DNA of 64,000 nucleotides, taken from positions 1 to 64,000 of the forward strand of contig DXHY01000047.1 in assembly GCA_019113175.1 (NCBI GenBank). The letters run 5' to 3'. The first letter of the stretch is position 1. Every line of letters starts with the position of its first letter. The position numbers and the translations under genes are program-made. Under the pieces are notes generated by a model, which saw nothing but the letters and a program-made list of their open reading frames with translations, did not search any database and was not told where the DNA came from. This DNA is from Candidatus Eisenbergiella stercoravium. GTDB lineage: Bacteria > Bacillota > Clostridia > Lachnospirales > Lachnospiraceae. This document shows positions 16,933 through 25,962 of this stretch, piece by piece.

Positions 16933-17682
16933 TCAGATCTGATCCAGACAGCCCTTCGTCATGGGCTCAATGCAGATATTGCCGTCTCTGACCAGCGCGA
17001 CCCGCGGAATATCCGTTTCTTCGTTTTTTCCCTTCCGCAGAAGCCGCTTTTTCTCCTTTTCCCGATCCGGACTTTTGGCAATATAATCTCCGATCTGAAG
17101 CTGAATCGGCTTCATGTCCAGAGCGAAAATAAAGCAGCTGCTGTCTCCGCCCGCTCCGGCCCATGCGTTTCCCCGCAGAGAGCCGAGAATAACGATATTT
17201 CCCTGGGAAACAATTCTTGCGCCCGGGTTCACATCCCCAATCAGAGTCACATTGGATGCGCTCTCCAAAACCTGGCCGGAACGAAGATTTCCCTTATAAA
17301 AATCGGATTCCGGCCCGCCTTCGCCCTGCTCCGGAAACTTCTCCGTTTCCACTGCTTCTCTGCGGGACGCGGTTCCCCTTCCTCCTGCGAGCGCCTGTTC
17401 CACACGCTGCCTCATCTGCTCCTCCATCTGCGGATCATGATTCATGATGCAGACGATCTGCATGGAAGAATTTTCCGTGATGGCGTCAAGAATTTCTCTC
17501 TCTTCCTTCTCAGACAGTTCTCTCCCCTCAAAGGAAATCGCCACCTTCGAATTTCCAAAAAACTTTTCCGATTCCTTAAACTTCTCTCCCACCTGACTAA
17601 CCAGCTCCGGAAACGGAATTTTGTCATTCAGAATCAGATTTACGCCATATCTGTTGCGCTTAATTAAAATATCGTTTAACAT
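16933..17682 (-). CDS. minC: Septum-site determining protein MinC
   Basis: 249-residue inhibitor of FtsZ polymerisation. The N-terminal domain (about 1-100, MLNDILIKRNRYGVNLIL) binds FtsZ. A charged linker leads to the C-terminal beta-helix (GQVLESASNVTLIGDVNPGA, then SLRGNAWAGAGGD) that binds MinD and dimerises. I start at ATG 17682, preceded by GGAGG 4 nt upstream. A longer in-frame extension to 17739 runs toward the hairpin element and lacks family similarity. First gene of minCDE. Confidence 0.93.
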   Translation of the reverse strand: MLNDILIKRNRYGVNLILNDKIPFPELVSQVGEKFKESEKFFGNSKVAISFEGRELSEKEEREILDAITENSSMQIVCIMNHDPQMEEQMRQRVEQALAGGRGTASRREAVETEKFPEQGEGGPESDFYKGNLRSGQVLESASNVTLIGDVNPGARIVSQGNIVILGSLRGNAWAGAGGDSSCFIFALDMKPIQLQIGDYIAKSPDREKEKKRLLRKGKNEETDIPRVALVRDGNICIEPMTKGCLDQI

Positions 17683-17791
17683 ATCTCCTCCAGCTCTGTT
17701 CTGGCATATCCGCAAAAAAAGACATGCCGCTCCAAGCAATTATACCTTTTCTGAGCCAATCTGCAAAGACCTTTGTCGAATTTTGTTTCAA

Positions 17792-17950
17792 AAACCGCCA
17801 TGCGTCCATTTAACCGGGAGTTCTGTCGCAAGCTTGCTTGCAGAAGAACTCCTGGTTGAATGGACATACGGCGGTCAGCCGCAAGCGGGATGCAGCGCAG
17901 CGAAATCCCGCTTGGCATGGCGGTTTCCCCCAGGCGGGGACTGCCCGCCT
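17792..17950. repeat. Cloverleaf-like multi-branch palindromic element
   Basis: A closing stem AAACCGCCATGC (17792-17803) pairs perfectly with GCATGGCGGTTT (17915-17926). Inside are a 21-bp arm (17804-17824 with 17845-17865, two wobbles) ending in GCAAG/CTTGC, a weak 4-bp arm CGGC/GCCG (17869-17881) and a 9-bp arm AAGCGGGAT/ATCCCGCTT (17883-17913). A further hairpin AGGCGGG/CCCGCCT (17932-17950) follows and touches the stop of the next gene. It fills the 266-bp gap before minC. Confidence 0.8.
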
Positions 17951-18590
17951 AAGCGTCCTTCCCCCACTTTTCCGTCAGCCTTTCATAGATCAGCTCCACC
18001 TGCTCCGGCTTGAGGTAGCGTCTGTTATGGCGCATGATATCCGCCATCAGGCCTGGAAAATCCGTCAGGGTCACCGCCCAGCGGTTCTCTCCCAGGTTTC
18101 CCGATGTCAGAAGAATTCCCTTCGGGCCGAACACCGCGAGGGAATAACAGGGAAGGGCCGGCATGTCCCGGCACTCCCACTGCACAAGATCCAGGCTCCT
18201 TTTGTTAATCAGAAAGGGACTGTAAATAAAATTGCGGCAGGCAGGAAAACGGCTGCGGAAGGACTGGATCCAGTAACGGCCGGAGGGGTTTCCGGATATG
18301 GAGCCGGCCAGATCGGCAGAAGTAACCGCATAGATGCCGGATTCATGGATCAGAAGCAGATCAGCGCCTGCCTGCCCTTCCTGGCCGGACAGACGGGACG
18401 CGGGCAGCAGACGGCAGTATCCCGCCATCTGGAGAATGGCGGAACGGATTCTCTCCGTGCATTTTTCCGGCCCGGTAAAGGTACAGTCATAATAGGAGCT
18501 GTGGCTGTATTTCACATCATAGGGATTATAGGTGCTTTTCTTCCGGTACAGCCAGATAAAAAGAAATAGCAGAATTACCGCTGTCAGCAT
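17949..18590 (-). CDS. Membrane-anchored NERD-domain-like protein
   Basis: 213 residues. One N-terminal membrane helix (MLTAVILLFLFIWLYRKK) is followed by a basic stop-transfer and a soluble domain. The run ADLLLIHESGIYAVTSADLAG, then SGRYWIQSF and FIYSPFLINKRSLDLVQW, resembles the NERD (nuclease-related) domain pattern; however the usual acidic/Lys catalytic set (ESKN-like) is changed to TSAD, so nuclease activity is doubtful. Its function is unknown. It lies 77 bp after the Lhr helicase gene and 266 bp before minC, and may belong to the helicase operon. Confidence 0.6.
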   Translation of the reverse strand: MLTAVILLFLFIWLYRKKSTYNPYDVKYSHSSYYDCTFTGPEKCTERIRSAILQMAGYCRLLPASRLSGQEGQAGADLLLIHESGIYAVTSADLAGSISGNPSGRYWIQSFRSRFPACRNFIYSPFLINKRSLDLVQWECRDMPALPCYSLAVFGPKGILLTSGNLGENRWAVTLTDFPGLMADIMRHNRRYLKPEQVELIYERLTEKWGKDA

Positions 18591-18667
18591 TTTTCATTTC
18601 TCCTCTTTCCACGTCAGTCATGATCTTCTCCGCCTTTGCGCAGCACGTATGAAAGGCGGGCCCTCTC

Positions 18668-21600
18668 CTACCGGTACAGGACATAATCCTGCATTTCCCG
18701 CAGAAACCCGGCCGCCTGAAGCGCTCCGCGGCAGCTTTCCGGATATTCTTTCATCACCATCCGCTTCAGGCCGGGATACAGCCTTCCGGCCGCAAACTGG
18801 CCTGCAAACAGAAAGATTCCTTCCTCCGCCGCATCCTCCTCCCAGACACGCAGGGAGCGGCCCTGCCGTTCCAGAAGCATCACAGGGCGGCCCGCCCGCA
18901 GAGCCACAAGGGTTCCCGGCACATTGGGGAAGCTGCGCCCGTCCCTGTGGGGAAGCGCTTTGCCCCAGACCTGTGCAGGGTCGGCGGCATTTACCCAGAT
19001 GATCTGTTCCGAAGGCTCCTGCAGGGCGCGTATCGAACCGGCAAAGGCGGCCGCATCCATGAACTGCGCGCCGGACATGCCTTCCACGAAATAGCCCCTG
19101 CGGGCCTGTCCCGTATATTCCCGCAGGCTTAAGCTTCTGAGCACGTCCTTCCAGAGAACGTCCTTTCCCCAAAGTCCTGCCGCCGTTTCCCGGCACAAAA
19201 TCACGCTCCGTTTGAATCCGCGTTCCAGCAACGTATCCATGGACGGGGACAGACAGGGACGGACCACATCCCATCTGCCTGCGTGCAGGGCTTTCACCCG
19301 TACGCCCACCCGCTGTCTGGCCGTCCGGCCCGCCGTTTTCTTTCGTTCCAGCCATTGCCGCACCGGAACGAAGCTGTCCGCACAGACCAGCCCCTTTTCC
19401 ATCAGGGACATCAGCGTATCATAGGGAGATTCTCCGTCCAGCACGCCGTTTAACGCCTGCATGAAGCTGGCGCCCCGCTTCAGAAGAGCTTCATAGATCA
19501 GCCTTTCCTTCACGGAAAGGGTCTCCAAAACGCCGGAAAGATCCGCCTCCCAGTCGATCTCCTCCTGAAAATCAAAACGGAGTTCTCCGTTCCCGTCCAT
19601 GTGCCAGAACAGTTCTCCTTCTGCCAGGTATCTGTCCAGCAGGTTTTCCCGGTAACCCGCTGCCCGGCGCGGCAGGACGATCCCTTCCCAGGCGGCAGCC
19701 GGAAGGGACAATCCGGCGTACAGGCGCAGGGCATTTTCCACCGCTTCCCCGGCGGGCAGACTGTTCTCCAGCCGTTTGGCCAGAAGCGCCGCATAGCATT
19801 CCGCAGGGCAGGTGGCAATTTCCTCCCGGCGGTTTTGAAGCGTTTTCCTGACGGCCCGCTGATAGAGCTGCGCATGAAAATACAGACACTTCTCCGGATC
19901 CGGCTCTGGCCCGTCCGCCCCGGCGGCGATGGTCTGACGCACCGCCTCCTTCCGGCCGGCCAGAAGCTCCAGAACCGTTTCCGCCCGTTCTTCGCTCAGC
20001 CCGTAACGCCGCGCCGTCTGTTCTGCACTGGCCGCTCCGCGGTAACGAAGCATCCGCCTCACGATGTGCGCAAGTTCCTCGTTTTTCCCTTCCTCCAGGG
20101 CAAGACGGTACTGCGTTTCCTGCTCGGCGGCGATCCACAGCCCCTGTTCCAGACAGACCACCCGTCCCTGCGCGGCCAGATTTTCCAGCCACTGCGCCGG
20201 GATATCCAGTTCTCCCGCCGCCAGATCCCCTTCGGCCATGAGCAGGGAGTGCAGCTGGTTTTCGTTTTCCGGAAGGCGGCTTCGCTCCTGTACGGAAAGC
20301 AGCTCCCGCTCTCCGGGGAGGAGACCGTCCGGGGAAACATTTCCCGAAAGCAGTTCCTTTTCCTCCCGTTTCAGGGCTTCCAGGGCCGACTGCCTGATCC
20401 CGTTCGTGGAAGGGGCATAATCATACATCACCGCAGCTTCCTGCGCCCAGCGCAGAGGAAGGGACATGGGCGACGGCACCTTTGTACCGATCTCCCGCAC
20501 CGTCACCACGCCCGCCCGGATATCTTCCAGAAGTTCCTGAAGGCCCTTCACATCCCACAGATCTTCCATGCATTCCCGCATGGTCTCCCGCATCAGGGGA
20601 TGCCGTGCTGTCCGGACGGCCTGATCCAGCATTTCCGCCCCTTTCAGCCGCTGCAGCCACAACGGCTGCCTGCCCTTTTTCCGCGCGCCCATCATCAGCG
20701 CCCTGCCGCTGTTGTAACGGAATGTCATATGGAAAAGAGAGGTCGCAGGCAGCATGGCGGCAAGCAGCTTTTCGCAGGAAGCAGGATCGATCTGAAAAAG
20801 AAGCCCTTCCGGAATCTCTCCCTTCTCCGCATACGCATACAGCAGGATTCCTTCCTCCTCGTCCACGCTGCCCACCGCGCTTTTCATCCGGCCCTCCGCC
20901 GCCCGCTGCAGAAGCAGGGACAGGGGCGCGTTGATCCTTCTTCCGAACACGGAATGGATCATGGCCTGCGCATTTCCGGAGCTGTCCCGGAAATGTTCCA
21001 CAAGAATGGTCCTTTCATCGGGAAGGGCGCCCGTGGCCGCGATCTGCCGCTTCAGATAGCCCGCCGCCAGATCGGACGCCGCCTCAGACAGCCCAAGCTC
21101 CTTCAGCGCATCCGTCAGGCCCTTCTTCTGTGCCGCCGGCGCGTTTTCCTGACCATCCGGCGCGTCATCCTCCCTGGCCGCCCGGCTCAGATTCCCGAGC
21201 ATCCGCCCAAAGGCTTCCCCTGTCCGCTTATCCCGTCCCCGGATCTCTCCCTTCCAGAAGGGAAGACGGGCTCCCTGTGCCTCCGAGCGCGTCACCACCA
21301 CCCGATCCTTGTCAATGGAAACGATTTTCCAGCCGAAGGAGCCCAGAAGGAAGCGGTCTCCTGTTCTGGACTCGAAAACAAATTCTTCATCCACCTCTCC
21401 CAGCTTCACGCCTTCCTCGGTCTGCACCGCATACAGGCCCCGGTCCGGGATGGTGCCTCCCGCCGTCACCGCCAGCAGGCGGCTGTAGCCGTCTCCCTCC
21501 ACCCGCTCATGGATGCGGTCGTACAGGATTCTGGGGCGGACGGGAATCTCCCGGTCATGCTCATAGTCTCCGGCGAGCATGGCACAGACGTCTTTCACGT

Positions 21601-22918
21601 CCTCCTTCGTCACGTTCCGAAAGGGCCAGGCGCGGGAAAGCATTTCCATCACCTCATCCAGCGTGTAGCTTCCTGCCGCCGCCATGGATACCAGATGCTG
21701 GGCAAGAACATCCAGACAGCCGGAGGGCGGCTTCACCCGTTCGATTCCTCCTTCTCTGGCCAGCTGCGCCGTCATGCCGCAGGTCACGCATTCCGCCGCC
21801 GTTCTGGGAAAGAGAATCATCTCGCTGACCCGGCCGGGATTGTGTCCCGCCCGGCCAAGCCGCTGCATGGTTCCGGAAATGGTACGGGGACAGCCCACCT
21901 GCAGTACCTGGTCGATCTGCCCCACATCAATGCCCAGCTCCATGGAGGAGGTGGCACAGAGAAGCCGCAGCCTGCCGGCGCGCAGATCCTCCTCCACCTC
22001 CTCCCGCTGCTCCTTTGACAGACTGCCGTGATGCACCCTGGCAAAATCCTTTCCGCCGAGCTGATTCACATAAAAGGCAAGCTTCTCCGCATATCTCCTG
22101 CCCTCCACAAAAGCGAGGGTGCTCCTGTTTTCCAGACAGTGCCGGTAAACCAGCTCTGCAAGCTCCTCCCACACCGGGTCTCTCTGTCGCCTGTCCGCGT
22201 CCGTAAAGGGACTTTCCACCACCAGCTTCACCTGCTTCTGCATGGGCGGCGCCGCGATTTCGGCTCCTTCCGGCGCAAGATAACGGGCCGCCTCCTCCAG
22301 CGGCTCAATGGTGGCGGACAGGCCGATCCGCTGAAGCGGCGCTCCGCAAAGCCTGTCAAGCCTTGCCAGGGAAAGCATCAGATGGGCGCCCCGTTTCGTG
22401 TCGATCACCGCATGCAGTTCATCCAGAATGACCGCCTTCGCCGTGCGAAGAAGCCCTCTGCCTCCCGCGGATGTGAGCATCAGATACAGCGATTCCGGCG
22501 TGGTGATGAGAATGTGGGGCGGACGTTTCAGCATCCGCTGCCGATCCTTCTGCGGCGTATCTCCCGTGCGCACGGCCACCCGGATCCGCTCCGTTCCTCC
22601 AAGCCCCGCAAGAGGCCGCTTCAGATTCTCCCGGATATCCGACGCCAGAGATTTCAGGGGTGATACATAGATCACATGCAGCTCATCGGACAGCGCATCC
22701 TCCTCCGCAAGACCCATGAGCCGGTCCAGAAAGACCAGAAAGGCCGCCAGCGTCTTTCCCGTTCCCGTAGGCGCGCTCACCAGCGTATGCCTGCCCGCTG
22801 CAATGAGCGGCCAGGCTTCCTTCTGCACCCTGGTAGGCTGCCCCATCTCCTGTAAAAACCACTGTCCGGTTTCCTCCCGGAATATCTCCCATCCTCTGCT
22901 TCTCTTCATTTCCATCAT
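18668..22918 (-). CDS. Lhr-type ATP-dependent DNA helicase
   Basis: 1416-residue large helicase-related (Lhr) protein. Q-motif-like PTRVQKEAWPLIAAG, Walker A SAPTGTGKTLAAF, motif Ib VSPLKSLASDI, motif II DELH, motif III ATIEP and motif VI RLGRAGHN-type sequence are visible, followed by the long Lhr-specific C-terminal half (winged helix and beta-sheet bundle). Lhr proteins unwind DNA and RNA:DNA hybrids and act in repair. The start ATG 22918 overlaps the dus stop as ATGA, so the two are coupled. The length of about 1400-1500 residues fits full-length Lhr. High GC gives long antisense open frames here, which I ignore. Confidence 0.92.
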   Translation of the reverse strand: MMEMKRSRGWEIFREETGQWFLQEMGQPTRVQKEAWPLIAAGRHTLVSAPTGTGKTLAAFLVFLDRLMGLAEEDALSDELHVIYVSPLKSLASDIRENLKRPLAGLGGTERIRVAVRTGDTPQKDRQRMLKRPPHILITTPESLYLMLTSAGGRGLLRTAKAVILDELHAVIDTKRGAHLMLSLARLDRLCGAPLQRIGLSATIEPLEEAARYLAPEGAEIAAPPMQKQVKLVVESPFTDADRRQRDPVWEELAELVYRHCLENRSTLAFVEGRRYAEKLAFYVNQLGGKDFARVHHGSLSKEQREEVEEDLRAGRLRLLCATSSMELGIDVGQIDQVLQVGCPRTISGTMQRLGRAGHNPGRVSEMILFPRTAAECVTCGMTAQLAREGGIERVKPPSGCLDVLAQHLVSMAAAGSYTLDEVMEMLSRAWPFRNVTKEDVKDVCAMLAGDYEHDREIPVRPRILYDRIHERVEGDGYSRLLAVTAGGTIPDRGLYAVQTEEGVKLGEVDEEFVFESRTGDRFLLGSFGWKIVSIDKDRVVVTRSEAQGARLPFWKGEIRGRDKRTGEAFGRMLGNLSRAAREDDAPDGQENAPAAQKKGLTDALKELGLSEAASDLAAGYLKRQIAATGALPDERTILVEHFRDSSGNAQAMIHSVFGRRINAPLSLLLQRAAEGRMKSAVGSVDEEEGILLYAYAEKGEIPEGLLFQIDPASCEKLLAAMLPATSLFHMTFRYNSGRALMMGARKKGRQPLWLQRLKGAEMLDQAVRTARHPLMRETMRECMEDLWDVKGLQELLEDIRAGVVTVREIGTKVPSPMSLPLRWAQEAAVMYDYAPSTNGIRQSALEALKREEKELLSGNVSPDGLLPGERELLSVQERSRLPENENQLHSLLMAEGDLAAGELDIPAQWLENLAAQGRVVCLEQGLWIAAEQETQYRLALEEGKNEELAHIVRRMLRYRGAASAEQTARRYGLSEERAETVLELLAGRKEAVRQTIAAGADGPEPDPEKCLYFHAQLYQRAVRKTLQNRREEIATCPAECYAALLAKRLENSLPAGEAVENALRLYAGLSLPAAAWEGIVLPRRAAGYRENLLDRYLAEGELFWHMDGNGELRFDFQEEIDWEADLSGVLETLSVKERLIYEALLKRGASFMQALNGVLDGESPYDTLMSLMEKGLVCADSFVPVRQWLERKKTAGRTARQRVGVRVKALHAGRWDVVRPCLSPSMDTLLERGFKRSVILCRETAAGLWGKDVLWKDVLRSLSLREYTGQARRGYFVEGMSGAQFMDAAAFAGSIRALQEPSEQIIWVNAADPAQVWGKALPHRDGRSFPNVPGTLVALRAGRPVMLLERQGRSLRVWEEDAAEEGIFLFAGQFAAGRLYPGLKRMVMKEYPESCRGALQAAGFLREMQDYVLYR

Positions 22919-23868
22919 CCAAGCATTCTTAAAAGATTTCTGACCGCCGCCCGGTATTCGGAAAGGCTCTGCGCCTTGCGGATCTTCTTTCGTTCCGTCC
23001 CGCCCTCGGGGAACAGCCTTCCCAGATAGAACCACAGCTCCTTCAGCTTGAAAAGCACATCCCGCTCCCCGGAAAGCACCTCTCCATAATCCGCAGCAAG
23101 CCGGTCCAGAAAGTCTCCCAGCTCTTTTCCGGAAAGGGCTTCGCCGCCCTTAAGCTGCCGGATCAGGGACGGATCCGCCACCGCGCCCCTCCCCAGCATC
23201 ACCCTGTCCACCTGGGGAAAACGCTCCTGAAAGCGGGCCACATCCTCCACTGTGAACAGATCTCCGTTATACACCACCGGAAAGGGACATCCGGACAAAG
23301 CCCGTTCAAAAGCATCCCAGTCCGGCCGGTTTGCATAATAATCCTCCCGCACCCGCGGATGAACGATCAGCTCCTTCAGCGGATAACGCCGGTACAGCTC
23401 CATGAGCGGAAGAAATTCCTCCGCTTCCTCCATCCCGAGCCGGGTTTTGATGGAAATTTCCATTCGGCTCTTCCCGTCTGCGGGAGCCGGGAAAGCGGAG
23501 AAAATTTCCTCCAGAAACGCCCCCAGCAGCTTCGGCTGACCCAGGAAACCGGCTCCCTTTCCCTTGGAAATCACCGTGCCGGAAGGGCAGCCCAGATTCA
23601 GATTCACCTCATGATAGCCGTATTCCAGAAGCTTCTCTGCCGCCCGGATGAAATCCTCTGCCCGGTTGGTGAGGATCTGGGGCACCAGAACCATTCCCTC
23701 ATTGTTTTCCGGCAGGATATCCCTCACTTCCCTGGCATTGAATGTCTTCTTCGGCCGCGGGGCGAGAAAGGGGGAAAAATATTTGTCAAAGGCCGGAAAC
23801 AGCGCATGCTGGGCGCGCCTGTAAATATAACCTGTAATCCCCTCCATCGGGGCGAGATAATACTGCAT
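22915..23868 (-). CDS. tRNA-dihydrouridine synthase (Dus family)
   Basis: 317-residue FMN enzyme that reduces uridines in the tRNA D-loop region. The TIM-barrel start MQYYLAPMEGITG, the catalytic Cys motif NLNLGCPSG with KGKGAGF, the IKTRLGM strand and the LIVHPR/YNGDLF segments are all present. ATG 23868 follows a GGGAG; an earlier ATG at 23889 adds seven non-conserved residues. Coupled by an ATGA overlap to the Lhr-type helicase gene. Confidence 0.93.
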   Translation of the reverse strand: MQYYLAPMEGITGYIYRRAQHALFPAFDKYFSPFLAPRPKKTFNAREVRDILPENNEGMVLVPQILTNRAEDFIRAAEKLLEYGYHEVNLNLGCPSGTVISKGKGAGFLGQPKLLGAFLEEIFSAFPAPADGKSRMEISIKTRLGMEEAEEFLPLMELYRRYPLKELIVHPRVREDYYANRPDWDAFERALSGCPFPVVYNGDLFTVEDVARFQERFPQVDRVMLGRGAVADPSLIRQLKGGEALSGKELGDFLDRLAADYGEVLSGERDVLFKLKELWFYLGRLFPEGGTERKKIRKAQSLSEYRAAVRNLLRMLG

Positions 23869-23932
23869 TCTTCCATCTCCCTGAATCAAAACTTTTTCCG
23901 GCAGCAGCTTTATCTGCCGGCTGATGAAAACC

Positions 23933-25000
23933 TTAACGGGAAATCACCCGGATTTCTTCCGTCCGTCCTTCACTGAGCGTAAAATGGTCAGCCACCCCTT
24001 CTGTGATCAGAATCTCTCCCTCTTCCGTCACCAGGATCATCTCAAAATCTCCGTTTTCCCTCCAGTATTCCTCCGCCTTCTGCGGCCCCATCACAAAAAG
24101 CGCCGTGGAAAGGGCGTCTCCCATCCGCCCCTGCGGACAGATGATCGTGACGGACAAAAGGCCGCTTTTCGCCGGATATCCGGTTTCCGGATCCAGAATG
24201 TGCCAGTAGACGTTTCCATCCTTGTCCTCAAAATAATTTTCATATCCCCCGGAGGTCACCACAGCCTGGTCGCTGACCCGAAGCACCCCCAGTGTGCCGT
24301 CCTCCCAGGGGCTTCGCAGGCCCACTCTCCAGTCGGTCCCGTCCGGCCTGCTTCCCACCGCCTGAATATTTCCTCCCAGGCTGAGGATGGCGCATTCGAT
24401 CCCCCGGGCCCGGACCGCCTCCGCCGCAAGGTCGCCTGCATAGCCCTTTCCCACCGCGCCCAGGTCCAGTTCCATCCCTTCCGGCACCGTCAGAAGCGTT
24501 CCGTCCAGCGTGATTTTCTCATGGCCCACATCCTCCAGCAGCGCGTCGATTTCTTCCTGAGAAGGCACCTGTTTCGTGTCCGTGGTAAAGCCCCAGGCCC
24601 GCAGCACCGGGTAGATGGTGGGCTCCAGCGCTCCGTCCGTTTTCTCTGCCATCTCAAGCGCAAAGGAAACCAGCTCCGCCGTCTCTTCGCTGACGTTCAC
24701 CGGTTCTCCCCCGCTGTGGTTGGCCTGATAGATCTCACTTTCCTCATCCGTCACGGACCACAGCGCTTCCACTTCCTCCACACGTGCACGCGCGTCCGCA
24801 AGGGCATCCTCCGCCTGCTCTCCATAGGCAGTGAAAGTCATATAGGTGTTCATGGCAAAAAAGCTGTTTTCCGCCTCCTGCGCCTCAAGATCTGTACGGC
24901 CGCAGCCGGAAAGCGCCGTAAGAAGAAGCAGAAGCACCGCCAGGAACTGCCGGGTTCTGCGACGCTTCCCGTTTTGCTTTTGATTTTGTAATCTTTTCAT
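23933..25000 (-). CDS. apbE: FAD:protein FMN transferase, lipoprotein (ApbE)
   Basis: 355-residue lipoprotein that attaches FMN to Thr/Ser of target proteins outside the membrane. A basic N-terminus, hydrophobic core and lipobox LSGC mark the signal peptide. Family blocks include MNTYMTFTAYGE, GALEPTIYPVLRAWGF, ELDLGAVGKGYAGDLA, LSLGGNIQAVG and HILDPETGYPA. Start ATG 25000 is the last of several closely spaced ATG codons; 25006 is possible. No obvious flavinylation substrate (NqrC/RnfG or FMN-binding protein) is nearby in the window. Confidence 0.93.
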   Translation of the reverse strand: MKRLQNQKQNGKRRRTRQFLAVLLLLLTALSGCGRTDLEAQEAENSFFAMNTYMTFTAYGEQAEDALADARARVEEVEALWSVTDEESEIYQANHSGGEPVNVSEETAELVSFALEMAEKTDGALEPTIYPVLRAWGFTTDTKQVPSQEEIDALLEDVGHEKITLDGTLLTVPEGMELDLGAVGKGYAGDLAAEAVRARGIECAILSLGGNIQAVGSRPDGTDWRVGLRSPWEDGTLGVLRVSDQAVVTSGGYENYFEDKDGNVYWHILDPETGYPAKSGLLSVTIICPQGRMGDALSTALFVMGPQKAEEYWRENGDFEMILVTEEGEILITEGVADHFTLSEGRTEEIRVISR

Positions 25001-25118
25001 ACGCATTCCATAAAAATAAATCCGTGGTAACAATCCTCAATGGATTCATTGTAACGGAAACGGTGACAAAACACAACCGCCATATCCGGCCAGCGGAATG
25101 ATCCGTTTTTTTCTCCGC

Positions 25119-25742
25119 TCACCCGTTCAGCAGCCACTCCTTCAGCTCACGGTGCTCCCGTTCCGGCCTGCTTTCAAAGAGGTTGATGTACTCCCTTTCG
25201 CCGTACCGGTTCCGGAAGGCCGGATAGAGAAAGCCATATTCCGGCTGGCCCGGTTCGTATTCCCCGGAAAGAGGGCTGAGCATACAGATCATGTATTCAT
25301 AGACCTCCTCCGAGCCCTCCAGCCATTCCCCGTCCGTACCCTTCACCGGCACATCATAGCGCCCGTGGAAGAAAAAGCAGGCGTAGGGATAACCGGGATG
25401 ATATTTTTCTCCCAGCACCTCATAGAAAATATCCAGCAGCGCATCGTTCTTCAGTCCGGACTCCTTGATTCCGTCCAGAAGCTGCCAGACGCCCCCGGGC
25501 TTTCTGGCCGCTTCCGGAATCCGGTACTCCTTCAGCTGCTCATTCGTCCGCGAAATCAGGATTTCTTTGGCCAGGCCCAGATTTCTGGTCCGTTCGGCCG
25601 CAGACAGCCGCAGGAAATTCTTATTGAACGTGCCATCCACATAGCCTTCTTCGTCCAGGTAGGCTCCCGCGATCTGTCCGATGGAGGCGCGGGACGGCGT
25701 CATGCGTCTGGTCAGTTCCAGCATATCTTCTCTTCGTATCAT
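25119..25742 (-). CDS. DUF4317 family protein, short version
   Basis: 207 residues matching the N-terminal and central part of DUF4317, a clostridial family of unknown function. Diagnostic pieces are IRREDMLELTRRM, GQIAGAYLDEEG, GLKNDALLDIFYE, RYDVPVKGTDG, SEEVYEYMICMLSPL and YGFLYPAFRNR. Typical members are nearly twice as long; this one stops after the NLFESRPE segment, so the C-terminal region is missing or never existed in this branch. No clear ribosome binding site precedes ATG 25742; an upstream ATG at 25784 would pass through the perfect hairpin GGCAGAGC/GCTCTGCC near 25751-25770, which may sit in the leader. Confidence 0.65.
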   Translation of the reverse strand: MIRREDMLELTRRMTPSRASIGQIAGAYLDEEGYVDGTFNKNFLRLSAAERTRNLGLAKEILISRTNEQLKEYRIPEAARKPGGVWQLLDGIKESGLKNDALLDIFYEVLGEKYHPGYPYACFFFHGRYDVPVKGTDGEWLEGSEEVYEYMICMLSPLSGEYEPGQPEYGFLYPAFRNRYGEREYINLFESRPEREHRELKEWLLNG

Positions 25743-25962
25743 AAGTTTAACCGGCAGAGCATACGCTCTGCCCTTCCTTTCCATTCTTTTTCAGAGAATC
25801 CCTGTCTTTCCCATTATACATGGAAAACCTGTTTTCATGGAAATATATTTTGATGAAAAATACTGGTGCCGCGTTTTTATCTACCGTATAATGAAAGCAT
25901 GCACCAGCTTTATCATGAGAACAACGGTACCGTATGCCTGTACCGGGAAAAGGAGAAGGAGT

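Noticed and set aside
17792-17926. tRNA gene, from the cloverleaf shape
   Set aside because: About 135 nt long, arms of wrong length, no anticodon arm, TTC loop or acceptor features.
18618-19355. 245-codon frame overlapping the end of the Lhr-type gene on the same strand
   Set aside because: Gly/Arg-rich alternate-frame translation without any motif; the Lhr frame is intact through this region.
19601-22018. 805-codon open frame on the plus strand opposite the Lhr-type helicase
   Set aside because: Antisense shadow of a GC-rich gene; composition (His/Arg/Pro-rich) and lack of motifs argue against coding, while the minus frame has all helicase motifs.
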